Shown here: piece by piece, positions 42,366 to 50,292 of the stretch
How the letters are laid out: the number at the start of each line of letters is the position of its first letter
Numbering within the stretch: the first letter of the stretch is position 1
NCBI GenBank assembly: GCA_017416535.1
Contig: JAFQCG010000001.1
Location: forward strand, 761,013 to 825,012
Direction of reading: 5' to 3'
Origin: Bacilli bacterium
GTDB lineage: Bacteria; Bacillota_I; Bacilli_A; RF39; UBA660
DNA: 64,000 nucleotides
The notes under the pieces: generated by a model
The model's input: the letters and a program-made list of their open reading frames with translations, nothing else
Databases searched by the model: none
What the model was told of the DNA's origin: nothing
Made by a program: the position numbers and the translations under genes

Positions 42366-43159
42366 TGAAAATAAAAAAAGTTAAATTATTTATAAATGAT
42401 AATTTAAGAAGTAATAAAGTTGCAAGAGAAGTTAAAGAAAAGTTGGAAAAGAATAAGTTTGTTATAGTTGAAGAGGGATATGATCTTGCTATAGCAATAG
42501 GGGGAGATGGATCTTTCCTACGAATGGTTAAGAATGCTAATTTTAATAGTAAATGCTGTTATGTTGGTATTAATGCCGGTACTTTAGGATTTGCACAAGA
42601 AGTAAATGTTAATGAGATAGATGAATTTATTAAGATATTAAAAAATGGTGATTTTAAGATAGAAAATATTGGGGTACAAGAAGTAACTATTAAAACAAAG
42701 AAAAAGACAATTAAACATTGTTCTATAAATGAGATTGTTGTTAGAGATGAATCTTTAAATACTGCTGAATTTGAAGTGTATGTAGATGGTGGATTACTTG
42801 AAGATTTTGTAGGGGATGGACTTTTGATTTCTACTTCATTTGGATCTACTGCTTATAATTTAAGTTTTGGTGGAAGTATTGTATTTAATACATTTCATAC
42901 ATTACAAATTACTCCAGTAGCACCTCTTAATAATAAAGCATATAGGAATTTGACTAATTCAGTTATTGTTCCTGATAATATGCCAATTACATTACTTCCA
43001 AAAAGAAATAATGGTAATGTAATTATTACAGTTGATGGAGATAATAATTTTTATGAAGGGGTTATTTCTATTGAGACAGTTATTAATAAAACTGTACAAG
43101 TAATAAGAATGAATGATTATAATTTTATTCAAAAAATTAATGATAAATTTTTAAAATAG
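42365..43159 (+). CDS. nadK: NAD kinase
   Basis: A 264-residue kinase producing NADP from NAD. Motifs: LAIAIGGDGSFLRMVK near 40-55 (GGDG), VGINAGTLGFAQEV near 67-80, and STSFGSTAYNLSFGGSIV near 157-175 (the TPTGSTAY equivalent). ATG overlaps the nrtR stop by one base, so it is coupled to nrtR; the SD aagtataagaag is weak. Closes the NAD pathway part of the island. Confidence 0.95.
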   Translation: MKIKKVKLFINDNLRSNKVAREVKEKLEKNKFVIVEEGYDLAIAIGGDGSFLRMVKNANFNSKCCYVGINAGTLGFAQEVNVNEIDEFIKILKNGDFKIENIGVQEVTIKTKKKTIKHCSINEIVVRDESLNTAEFEVYVDGGLLEDFVGDGLLISTSFGSTAYNLSFGGSIVFNTFHTLQITPVAPLNNKAYRNLTNSVIVPDNMPITLLPKRNNGNVIITVDGDNNFYEGVISIETVINKTVQVIRMNDYNFIQKINDKFLK

Positions 43160-43175
43160 ATTAGGATGATGCAGC

Positions 43176-43715
43176 ATGGATAAGACAATTAAAAGAGGTT
43201 ATAAAGCGTTTAATGCAGATTTAACTAATAGATATGGTGTTCCTTTTATTGAAGGAGGAAGTTATTCTGTTACTGGTCCTGCTGTATTTGGTAATCAAGG
43301 TAATGGTTTTCACTTTTGTGAAAGACTTGAAGATACATTAAGGTATTTTAATGCAATGGATGAAGATATAAAGATTGCTTTAGTTGAAGGTAGTGGGGAA
43401 ATGGTAGAAGCTAATGATGAATATTATGGCTACTATGATATGTTTTCAGCTACTGAACTAAAGGTTATTAGAGTATTGTCTAGATCTGAAATTGTAGATA
43501 TGTTTGGAAGTGCACCTGGTTTTAGAACAGTAAGATTTGTTCAAGGGTTTAAATTGACTGATGCGGAAAAAGCTTGGTTAAAGTTTAAACATATTGATAA
43601 TACTGATGTTTTAAAAGCGATAGATTATTATCAAGATGGTGATAAGGAAGCTTATTCTCCAGAAAAAGCAATTGTTTATATGAAACGTGCAAGAGAATAT
43701 TATAATAGTATATAA
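43176..43715 (+). CDS. DUF7666-like hypothetical protein
   Basis: A 179-residue protein beginning MDKTIKRGYKAFNADLTNRY and containing GNGFHFCERLEDTLRYF near 47-63, the 'KAF..D ... GFHFC' layout of a family found in phages and in putative effector proteins, with unknown function. No membrane helix. It follows nadK by 16 bases on the same strand and is closed by the terminator, so it is probably the last gene of the nrtR-nadK transcript. The family assignment is by memory of this layout. Confidence 0.6.
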   Translation: MDKTIKRGYKAFNADLTNRYGVPFIEGGSYSVTGPAVFGNQGNGFHFCERLEDTLRYFNAMDEDIKIALVEGSGEMVEANDEYYGYYDMFSATELKVIRVLSRSEIVDMFGSAPGFRTVRFVQGFKLTDAEKAWLKFKHIDNTDVLKAIDYYQDGDKEAYSPEKAIVYMKRAREYYNSI

Positions 43716-43740
43716 AATAGACTTTATGTCTATTTTTTTA
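43714..43740 (+). terminator. Intrinsic terminator overlapping the stop
   Basis: AAAATAGAC (43714-43722) pairs with GTCTATTTT (43728-43736) around TTTAT; the stem begins inside the TAA stop (43713-43715). Confidence 0.85.
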
Positions 43741-43744
43741 TTTG

Positions 43745-43798
43745 TTTACACTTGCTGTGTAAATTATGTAATATATTATGTTATATCAGTGATATAAT
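43745..43798. promoter_or_regulatory. Palindrome-rich control region of murL-murD2
   Basis: Three palindromes in 54 bases: TTTACAC (43745-43751) with GTGTAAA (43757-43763); TAATATATTA (43769-43778); and TTATATCA-G-TGATATAA (43781-43797), the last enclosing a TATAAT (43793-43798). The start codon is 22 bases further on. Likely promoter with operators; the regulator is unknown. Confidence 0.55.
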
Positions 43799-43819
43799 TG
43801 ATATGTGAGGTGTATTTTA

Positions 43820-45178
43820 ATGAATACAAAGTTTTTAGAATTAAGAAATACATATAAAGAAATTATTTATAGAGATTATTTAATAGATGATATTGATAAT
43901 GATTTAGTTATTACATATACATTTGAAATACCTGGTTTAACTATTTTTAAACCAACTATTTCTTTTTCAAAAGATTTAATAAAAAATAGTTTTATTAATG
44001 AAAAATTAATGAATAAAATTATTTTTCATATGGGAATTATTGAGTTAATTAGTTATTATAAATGTTGTTGCCCTGAGAAAATTGTTGTTGAAGCTGGATA
44101 TTTAGATGACTATGATATGAAATGGTTTAAGAAACTTTTTTATAATGGTTTAGGAGAATTTTTATATAAAAATAACATCGGTATTACTGAAGAAGAATTA
44201 TTTGATTTTGTAATTAATGGACAAGAAATTAGATTAGATGATGTTTTTTATCAAGGACATGGTAATTTGATTCCTGTTGGTGGCGGAAAAGATTCAGTTG
44301 TTTCTTTAGAGTTATTGAAAGAATATAAAAATGATAATATGTGTTTTATTATTAATCCTAAAGGAGCAAATATAGAATGTTCTTATACTGCAGGATATGA
44401 TGATGATAGTATAGTTAAGATAAAAAGAGTTATTGATAAGAATTTAATAGATTTAAATAGTAAAGGATTTTTAAATGGTCATACTCCATTTAGTTCGGTA
44501 GTTGCATTTAATGCTTATTTAATGGCGTATTTAACTAATAAAAAATATATTGTATTATCTAATGAAAATAGTGCGAATGAAGCAACTGTAATAGGTACTT
44601 CTGTTAATCATCAATATTCAAAATCTTATGAATTTGAAAAAGATTTTTATGAATTTACTAAGAAAAATTATGGTATTGATATTAAATATTTTAGTTTATT
44701 AAGACCTTTAAAAGAAATTCAAATTGCAATGTTATTTTCTAAGTATACGAAATATCATAAAGTATTTAAGAGTTGTAATTTAGGAAGTAAAGGCAGTACT
44801 TGGGAATGGTGTTGTAAATGTCCTAAATGTTTATTTGTGTATATTATGTTAAGAGCTTTTTTAACTAATGATGAAATGGTAGACATGTTTGGTATTGATT
44901 TATTAAATGAAGTAGAACTTGAAAAGGATTTTATTGAACTTATAGGGGAAGCAGATACTAAACCGTTTGAATGTGTTGGTTCTATTTCAGAGGTAATTTA
45001 TGCATTAAATAAAATTATTTCTAGTTATACTGGAGAACTTCCTTATTTATTAAAACTTTATAAGGATAAATATCAAAGAGAGGAAATGATTGATTTAAGT
45101 GATTTAGATGATGAGAATAATGTTATAGGTGAATATCTTGATATTTTAAAGGAGAATGTTATTAATTATGAGAAATAG
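43820..45178 (+). CDS. murL: MurL-like UDP-MurNAc-L-Ala-L-Glu epimerase
   Basis: A 452-residue N-type ATP-pyrophosphatase-like enzyme. MurL epimerises the terminal L-Glu of UDP-MurNAc-L-Ala-L-Glu to D-Glu in an ATP-dependent reaction. Family marks visible: PVGGGKDSVVSLELL near 152-166, LNGHTPFSSVVAFNAYL near 215-231, VLSNENSANEAT near 241-252, VNHQYSKSYEFEKDF near 256-270, YFSLLRPLKEIQIA near 283-296 and a Cys set CCKCPKC near 332-338. ATG 43820 follows gaggtg; GTG 43805 precedes that site. The 3' end overlaps a MurD2-type ligase, the known partner. Confidence 0.88.
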   Translation: MNTKFLELRNTYKEIIYRDYLIDDIDNDLVITYTFEIPGLTIFKPTISFSKDLIKNSFINEKLMNKIIFHMGIIELISYYKCCCPEKIVVEAGYLDDYDMKWFKKLFYNGLGEFLYKNNIGITEEELFDFVINGQEIRLDDVFYQGHGNLIPVGGGKDSVVSLELLKEYKNDNMCFIINPKGANIECSYTAGYDDDSIVKIKRVIDKNLIDLNSKGFLNGHTPFSSVVAFNAYLMAYLTNKKYIVLSNENSANEATVIGTSVNHQYSKSYEFEKDFYEFTKKNYGIDIKYFSLLRPLKEIQIAMLFSKYTKYHKVFKSCNLGSKGSTWEWCCKCPKCLFVYIMLRAFLTNDEMVDMFGIDLLNEVELEKDFIELIGEADTKPFECVGSISEVIYALNKIISSYTGELPYLLKLYKDKYQREEMIDLSDLDDENNVIGEYLDILKENVINYEK

Positions 45179-46526
45179 AATTTTAGAAAAGATTGGTAAA
45201 TTTAATAATATTGCGATTGTTGGATTTGGTAAAGAAGGTAAGTCTACTTATAATTTTATTAGATCTAAATATAAAGATTTAAAATTAACTCTTATTGATA
45301 AAATAAATCCTAAAGAGATAATTCCAGAACTTGAAAATGATAAGTATATTGATACTTGTTATGGTGATAATTATTTAGATAATTTAGATAGATTTGATTT
45401 GATCTTTAAATCTCCAGGTGTTTCTTTTAAAAATTTAGATCGTGATGGTTTGAGTAAAAAAATAACATCTCAAATTGAGATGGTGTTAGAAGAAATTCGT
45501 GATAGAGTGGTTGCAGTTACTGGAAGTAAGGGAAAAAGTACAACAGCTTCTTTAATTTATCATTTGCTTAAAGAGCAAGGGGTAAATACTTGTTTAGTAG
45601 GAAATATTGGAGTCCCTGTTTTTGATGAAGTAGATAGTTATAGTGAAGATACAATTGTAGTAATGGAGACTTCTTGTAATCAATTAGAATTTGTTGATGT
45701 ATCACCTCATATAGGTGTTATAGTAAATATATTCCAAGATCATTTAGATACAATTGGATCTCTTGATAGATATGAAAAAGCTAAAATGAATATGTTTAGA
45801 TTTCAAAAAGATGGAGATTATGGGGTTTATGATCTTGATAATGAAAATATTAATAGATGCTTAAAAGATATGAATATTTTAAGTAAGTTGTATAGTGTAA
45901 GTCTTTCTGATAAAGCTGATTGTTATTTAGAAGATGGAAAAATTTATTTAGATAATAATTATTTAATTGATAGTTTAGATATAAAAAGAAATATTTTAGG
46001 TGAACATAATTTAAAAAATATTATGATTTCTTTAAAGGTTATAGCGTTACTTGGATATGATGTTTCTAAGGCGACTTATGATATTTCTACTTTCAAAGGA
46101 TTAGAACATAGAATGGAATTTGTTGGCGTATTTAAAGATATAAAATTTTATAATGATACAATTGCAACTATTCCAGAGGCAACTATTAATGCTTGCAATA
46201 CTATTGACAGTTTAGATACTTTGATTTTTGGTGGACAAGATCGAGGGATTGATTATAGTGAAATGATTGATTATTTAAATAAAAGCAGTATTAGTAATTT
46301 TATTTGTATGCCTACAACGGGATTTAAATTAGCGGAATTATTAGATGATACTAAGCATAATGTTTATAAGATTGAAAGCTTAGAAGATGCTGTAAAAGTT
46401 GCATATCAGGTGACTGAAAAAGGCAAAAGCTGTTTACTTTCTCCTGCAGCGGCAAGTTATGAATCATTTAAGAATTTCGAAGAAAAAGGAAAAAAATATA
46501 AGGAATATATTGAACTTTATAAATAA
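45168..46526 (+). CDS. murD2: MurD2-like UDP-MurNAc-L-alanine:L-glutamate ligase
   Basis: A 452-residue Mur ligase. Rossmann-like start NIAIVGFGKEGKST, ATP loop VTGSKGKSTTASL near 116-128, central EHRMEFVGVF and C-terminal SPAAASYESFKNFEEKGKKY. Where classic MurD has NDSKATN this protein has NDTIATIPEAT (near 328-338), and it has GGQDRGIDY where MurD has the D-Glu-binding GGxxKG Lys. Both changes agree with the L-Glu-using MurD2 type. ATG 45168 gives a normal N-terminus; ATG 45156 is one base from the SD aaaggag and unlikely. Coupled to murL by an 11-base overlap. Confidence 0.85.
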   Translation: MRNRILEKIGKFNNIAIVGFGKEGKSTYNFIRSKYKDLKLTLIDKINPKEIIPELENDKYIDTCYGDNYLDNLDRFDLIFKSPGVSFKNLDRDGLSKKITSQIEMVLEEIRDRVVAVTGSKGKSTTASLIYHLLKEQGVNTCLVGNIGVPVFDEVDSYSEDTIVVMETSCNQLEFVDVSPHIGVIVNIFQDHLDTIGSLDRYEKAKMNMFRFQKDGDYGVYDLDNENINRCLKDMNILSKLYSVSLSDKADCYLEDGKIYLDNNYLIDSLDIKRNILGEHNLKNIMISLKVIALLGYDVSKATYDISTFKGLEHRMEFVGVFKDIKFYNDTIATIPEATINACNTIDSLDTLIFGGQDRGIDYSEMIDYLNKSSISNFICMPTTGFKLAELLDDTKHNVYKIESLEDAVKVAYQVTEKGKSCLLSPAAASYESFKNFEEKGKKYKEYIELYK

Positions 46527-46530
46527 AAAG

Positions 46531-46562
46531 AAGTACTTTATTAATTAAAGTACTTTTGATTT
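46531..46562 (+). terminator. Intrinsic terminator after murD2
   Basis: AAGTACTTTA (46531-46540), loop TTAAT, TAAAGTACTT (46546-46555), then a T-rich tail. Confidence 0.85.
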
Positions 46563-46607
46563 TACTAAAATTAAATTTTATATTATAATTATTATACGGT
46601 GATAAAG

Positions 46608-47255
46608 ATGAAAAAGAAAAATATGAATGCATGGGGTTATACATTAGTAAAACCTATTGTTAAATTATTATTTTATACATTATATAGACCAACTATAAAA
46701 GGTAGAGAGAATATTCCAAAAAACGGACCTTTTGTACTTGCTGGTAATCATACTAAGTGGTTAGATTCAGTAATGTTAGTGTCTGTTACTCCAAAAAATC
46801 AAGTTCATTTCTTAGCAAAAGAAGAATTGTGGCATGGAAAAGGTTGGATCGTTGTTAAGGCGATGGGATGTATTCCAGTTAATAGGAAAATCCATGATAA
46901 AGATGCACTTATTAAAGCTTATGAATATCTAAATAATGGTAGTTGTATTGGGATTTTTCCAGAAGGTACTATTAACAGAACTGATGATATTATTATGCCA
47001 TTTAAATTTGGAGCTGTTAAGATGTGTAAAGAAACAGATGCAACTTTAGTACCTTTTGTAATTACTGGTAAATATAAATTATTTAAGAAAGGTGTTACTA
47101 TAGAGTTTTTGAAACCTAGAAAAGTTACTGGTGACTTAGAACTTGAAAATGAAAAACTTATGAGTGATGTTAAAGAAAAATTAGAAGATTATTTTTTAAT
47201 TACTGGTGAAAAGAAAGTTGATATGAAAAGAGGTAAAAAGAATGGGAAAAAATAA
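46608..47255 (+). CDS. plsC: 1-acyl-glycerol-3-phosphate acyltransferase (PlsC-like)
   Basis: A 215-residue LPLAT enzyme that puts the second acyl chain on lysophosphatidate. Motif I is NHTKWLD near 47-53 (HxxxxD), motif III FPEGTINR near 119-126, and a VPFVITG strand near 150. An N-terminal hydrophobic stretch tethers it to the membrane. ATG 46608 is used; the upstream GTG is inside ggtgat. It overlaps a second LPLAT gene by 14 bases, so the two are coupled. Confidence 0.92.
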   Translation: MKKKNMNAWGYTLVKPIVKLLFYTLYRPTIKGRENIPKNGPFVLAGNHTKWLDSVMLVSVTPKNQVHFLAKEELWHGKGWIVVKAMGCIPVNRKIHDKDALIKAYEYLNNGSCIGIFPEGTINRTDDIIMPFKFGAVKMCKETDATLVPFVITGKYKLFKKGVTIEFLKPRKVTGDLELENEKLMSDVKEKLEDYFLITGEKKVDMKRGKKNGKK

Positions 47256-48069
47256 GGAAAAGATGTTTGGTTTTAAAGTATTTAAAACTATACTTGGAGG
47301 ATTATTTAAACTTTATTATAATCCGACTATTATTGGAGAAGAAAATGTTCCAGAAGAGGGAGCTATTATTGTAGTTGGTAATCATGTTCATATAATGGAT
47401 CAATGTTTACCTATTATGGGTATTAAAAGACCAATTCATTATATGGCTAAAAAAGAATATTTTGATAATAAGAAAGTTGCCTGGTTTTTTAAATTAGCAG
47501 GATGTATTCCGGTGGATAGAAGTATTAAAGATACTAATGCTACGGGAAAAGCTATGGAAGTTCTTGAAAATGATCAAGCTTTAGGACTTTTCCCAGAGGG
47601 AACTAGAAATGGTTTAAAAGAACAAAGAATGAATGAAATATATGATATTTGTAAAGAAAAGTATCTTGATAAAAAAGAATTTATTAAGGTTATGAAAAAA
47701 CAAAAAGCTTCATATGTTAATTATTTAGAAGAACTTATGAATAATGAGGTTATTTCTAAAGAAGAATTTATTTCTAATATTTATAATGTTAATGATTTCT
47801 TATTAGAATTAGTTAAAGATGGTAGAATTAAGAAAAATGAATATGATGAACATTTACTTTTACCATTTAAGTTTGGTGCTGTATCAATGGCTAAAAAGAC
47901 TGGAGCATTACTTGTTCCATTTGGAATTACTGGTGAATATAAATTTAGAAGTAAAGATTTAGTTGTTAGAATTGGTAAACCAATTAGAGTAGATGATGAT
48001 TTAGCAGTTGCAAATAAAGAACTTAGTGAAGCGATTGCTAAGTTAATGAGACAAAATCTAAAAAAATAG
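47242..48069 (+). CDS. PlsC-like acyltransferase with an ~80-residue helical insertion
   Basis: A 275-residue paralogue of the previous protein. Motif I NHVHIMD near 51-57 and FPEGTRNG near 118-125 are present, but between FPEGTRNG and LLPFKFGAVSMA there are about 80 residues of charged helical sequence (KEQRMNEIYDICKEKYLDKK onward). In the upstream paralogue the same two elements are only six residues apart. The insertion is in frame and Lys/Glu-rich, with no Cys. It may be a regulatory or partner-binding arm. The catalytic motifs are intact. Ends in a strong terminator. Confidence 0.9.
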   Translation: MGKNKEKMFGFKVFKTILGGLFKLYYNPTIIGEENVPEEGAIIVVGNHVHIMDQCLPIMGIKRPIHYMAKKEYFDNKKVAWFFKLAGCIPVDRSIKDTNATGKAMEVLENDQALGLFPEGTRNGLKEQRMNEIYDICKEKYLDKKEFIKVMKKQKASYVNYLEELMNNEVISKEEFISNIYNVNDFLLELVKDGRIKKNEYDEHLLLPFKFGAVSMAKKTGALLVPFGITGEYKFRSKDLVVRIGKPIRVDDDLAVANKELSEAIAKLMRQNLKK

Positions 48070-48087
48070 TTAAATAGTGTCAAATAC

Positions 48088-48118
48088 AGAAAGTTCGATT
48101 TTTTCGAACTTTCTTTTT
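48088..48118 (+). terminator. Intrinsic terminator
   Basis: AGAAAGTTCGA (48088-48098) pairs with TCGAACTTTCT (48104-48114) around TTTTT, then TTTT. Confidence 0.93.
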
Positions 48119-48145
48119 ATGTTATTATAAAAATGGTGAAGTATT

Positions 48146-49009
48146 ATGAAGATAATAGTAGGAGATAATTTTGGTGATGTAGAAAAGTATAAGTTATATA
48201 GAAATGTATATGAAATATTACATCCAACTATATCTAAAAAGAATATATCAAATTATAAGGTTGTTTTTGATGAAAAACTATTACCGGTACTTGTTTTTTA
48301 TCCTGAGAAGATATCTAATGTTGAATCTATAATTATTTATGTTCCAGGCGATGGGAAAGTTAATGGATGTTTTGGTAAATATTCAAGTATTTGTAAAAGA
48401 ATAGCTAAGGAAACAAAAAGTATTGTAATTACTGTTGATTATTTTAATGGTACTGTAAAATATCCTACAGTAGTTAATAAAATAAGTAAGTTAATTAAAT
48501 ATTTATATGATGAACTTAATAATAATGGTTATGGTAATGAAAAAATTACTATACTTAGTGATTCATTAGGTAGTAAGATTACTAGTAGTGTAGTTACTAA
48601 ATTAATTAGTAAAGGTATAAGTGTAAATAAATTAATTTTACTTTATCCTGTTGTTAAGGATAGTTATGATAATTGTTCTTGGAATGAAAGTTTAATGAGT
48701 ATTAATTTTAACTTAGATAAGAGAGTAGATAGTTATTTAAAAAAATATTTATCTAAAGTAGAAGTTAATTGTAATTTAGATGAAATGGTTTATTATAAGG
48801 ATTTTCCTAAAACTTTAGTTGTTACTGGAGATATGGATATATTTAAAGAAGATGGAGAAAATTTAGGTGAAATTGTTTTGAAAAATATACCTGGAAGTTT
48901 ATATGAAAATATTAAGTTTGCAAGTCATGGTTTTTTAGGTTCTAATGATGAAGAAGTTAATAGAAATGTTTATTTATGTATTAATAAATTTATTTATGAT
49001 AATAAATAG
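48146..49009 (+). CDS. Alpha/beta hydrolase-fold protein
   Basis: A 287-residue protein with the order of an alpha/beta hydrolase of the HSL/acetyl-esterase type: oxyanion-like IIYVPGDGKVNG near 62-75, nucleophile elbow LSDSLGSKI near 129-137 (Ser in GxSxG replaced by S-D-S-L-G), acid in VTGDMDIF near 228 and His in ASHGFLG near 264. The first elbow Gly is Ser, which some members allow. No signal peptide. Substrate unknown. Confidence 0.78.
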   Translation: MKIIVGDNFGDVEKYKLYRNVYEILHPTISKKNISNYKVVFDEKLLPVLVFYPEKISNVESIIIYVPGDGKVNGCFGKYSSICKRIAKETKSIVITVDYFNGTVKYPTVVNKISKLIKYLYDELNNNGYGNEKITILSDSLGSKITSSVVTKLISKGISVNKLILLYPVVKDSYDNCSWNESLMSINFNLDKRVDSYLKKYLSKVEVNCNLDEMVYYKDFPKTLVVTGDMDIFKEDGENLGEIVLKNIPGSLYENIKFASHGFLGSNDEEVNRNVYLCINKFIYDNK

Positions 49010-49023
49010 TATGGGAGAATAAT

Positions 49024-49560
49024 ATGGAAAAAAGAGTTACAAAAAAAGAAATAGTAAAGATGTTATTAAAGAATAACGAATTAGATGCACAAGATGAAGA
49101 AGAATTATTAGATTTACTTATAGATCAACCAATTGCAATTGATGTTGATAAACAAGAAGAATCAAAAATGACAATGAGTGATAAAATTGCTGATAAAGTT
49201 AGTGAAGTTTGTGGTAGTTGGCTGTTTATTATTGTGTTTATGGCTTTTCTATTGGGATGGGTTATTTTAAATACAGTTATACTAATTGGTGATAAGTCTA
49301 TTGACCCATATCCATTTATTTTGTTAAACTTAGTATTGTCATGTGTATCTGCTTTACAGGCTCCTATAATTATGATGAGTCAAAATAGACAAGCTGCTAA
49401 AGATAGTTTAAGAAACCAAAATGATTATAGAACTGATTTAAAGAGTGAATTAATACTTGAATCATTACATGATCAAATGGATGCGATATTACGTAATCAA
49501 AAGAGAATTTTTAGATATATTCAGGGATTGGATGATGAAGATGAAGTTAAAAAAGATTAG
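49024..49560 (+). CDS. DUF1003 membrane protein
   Basis: A 178-residue protein with two membrane helices (about 66-86 and 98-122) in the family arrangement: GSWLFIIVFMAFLLGWVILN, then DPYPFILLNLVLSCVSALQAPIIMMSQNRQ, followed by a coiled C-terminus (DYRTDLKSELILESL). This is DUF1003, widespread and without a fixed role. SD tgggaga. The next gene, a lipoprotein, overlaps its end by 26 bases. Confidence 0.92.
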   Translation: MEKRVTKKEIVKMLLKNNELDAQDEEELLDLLIDQPIAIDVDKQEESKMTMSDKIADKVSEVCGSWLFIIVFMAFLLGWVILNTVILIGDKSIDPYPFILLNLVLSCVSALQAPIIMMSQNRQAAKDSLRNQNDYRTDLKSELILESLHDQMDAILRNQKRIFRYIQGLDDEDEVKKD

Positions 49561-50095
49561 TTTATTATTTATAGTATTTCTTTGTTGCATATTTTTATGT
49601 GGTTGTAGTGATGAAAAAAGTGAGAATACTTCTACAACAGATGTTACAGGTACAACAACAGTTAAGAAAACTATTGTTTCTGATGATTTTGATATGAATG
49701 GAACTGGAAAATTAAAATGTAGAACAGAAGCATCAGCTGGAGAAGGTATTGATGTTGATTTAAATTATGAAGTAAATTATAAAAAAGGTAATATTTTAAA
49801 TCTTAAGTCTATTCAAAAGGTTACTTCTAGTAGTAGTTCTAGTTTGGATTTATATGAGACTTCTTATGCTAATATAGCTAAAGGTTATAAGAATTTAAAA
49901 TATTATGATACAAAGATTGTTCGTGATAGTAATTCTGTTACATATACTATTTATATTGATTATGATAAAATAGATGTAGATGGACTTCTTGCTATTGAAG
50001 GTGCTGAAGATAATATAATTAAAAGAGGTAAAGCAAAACTTTCTTTATGGTTAGATTTAGCAGGTAAAATGGGAACAGTATGTGAGGAAGTTTAA
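49535..50095 (+). CDS. Hypothetical lipoprotein
   Basis: A 186-residue protein with a lipoprotein signal: basic MKMKLKK, hydrophobic LLFIVFLCCIF, lipobox LCGC, then Ser/Asp. The mature part begins with a Ser/Thr linker and has two further Cys (LKCRTEA near 55 and VCEEV at the C-terminus), likely disulfide-bonded. The YTIYIDYDKIDVD segment and layout are reminiscent of DUF1307 (YehR) lipoproteins, but this is a weak match. Several ATGs lie close together (49532, 49535, 49541); 49535 has the best spacing to aggga. Terminator loop contains the stop. Confidence 0.78.
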   Translation: MKMKLKKISLLFIVFLCCIFLCGCSDEKSENTSTTDVTGTTTVKKTIVSDDFDMNGTGKLKCRTEASAGEGIDVDLNYEVNYKKGNILNLKSIQKVTSSSSSSLDLYETSYANIAKGYKNLKYYDTKIVRDSNSVTYTIYIDYDKIDVDGLLAIEGAEDNIIKRGKAKLSLWLDLAGKMGTVCEEV

Positions 50096-50107
50096 TCTTC
50101 CTTTTTT
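50085..50107 (+). terminator. Intrinsic terminator with the stop codon in its loop
   Basis: AGGAAG (50085-50090), loop TTTAAT (stop 50093-50095), CTTCCT (50097-50102), then T's that abut tRNA-Arg. Confidence 0.85.
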
Positions 50108-50183
50108 GTTTGGGTAGTTTAATTGGATAGAATATTTCCCTCCGACGGAAATGGTATGGGTTCAAGTCCCTTCTCAAACACCA
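50108..50183 (+). tRNA. tRNA-Arg (anticodon CCG)
   Basis: Acceptor GTTTGGG/CTCAAAC (one G-T), D-stem GTTT/GAAT, anticodon stem TTTCC/GGAAA with loop CTCCGAC (anticodon CCG), T-loop TTCAAGT, encoded CCA at 50181-50183. The T-stem has one T-T mismatch. It begins in the T-run of the preceding terminator, so transcription probably continues through or starts nearby. Confidence 0.88.
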
Positions 50184-50186
50184 AAT

Positions 50187-50260
50187 GCCGATATAGTTTA
50201 GTGGTAAAACAGATCCTTGGTAAGGATCAGCGGTAAGTTCAATTCTTACTTTCGGCACCA
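50187..50260 (+). tRNA. tRNA-Thr (anticodon GGT)
   Basis: Acceptor GCCGATA/TTTCGGC (one T-T mismatch), D-stem GTTT/AAAC, anticodon stem GATCC/GGATC with loop TTGGTAA (anticodon GGT), T-stem GTAAG/CTTAC with loop TTCAATT, encoded CCA at 50258-50260. Three bases separate it from tRNA-Arg. Confidence 0.93.
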
Positions 50261-50292
50261 GACTTTTGAAAACTGTTTATGAGGTGAAATGC

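Noticed and set aside
50019..50258. 79-residue minus-strand frame (MPKVRIELTADPYQG...)
   Set aside because: It is the antisense of the two tRNA genes and the lipoprotein end. This is a classic false frame; the tRNA folds explain the sequence.
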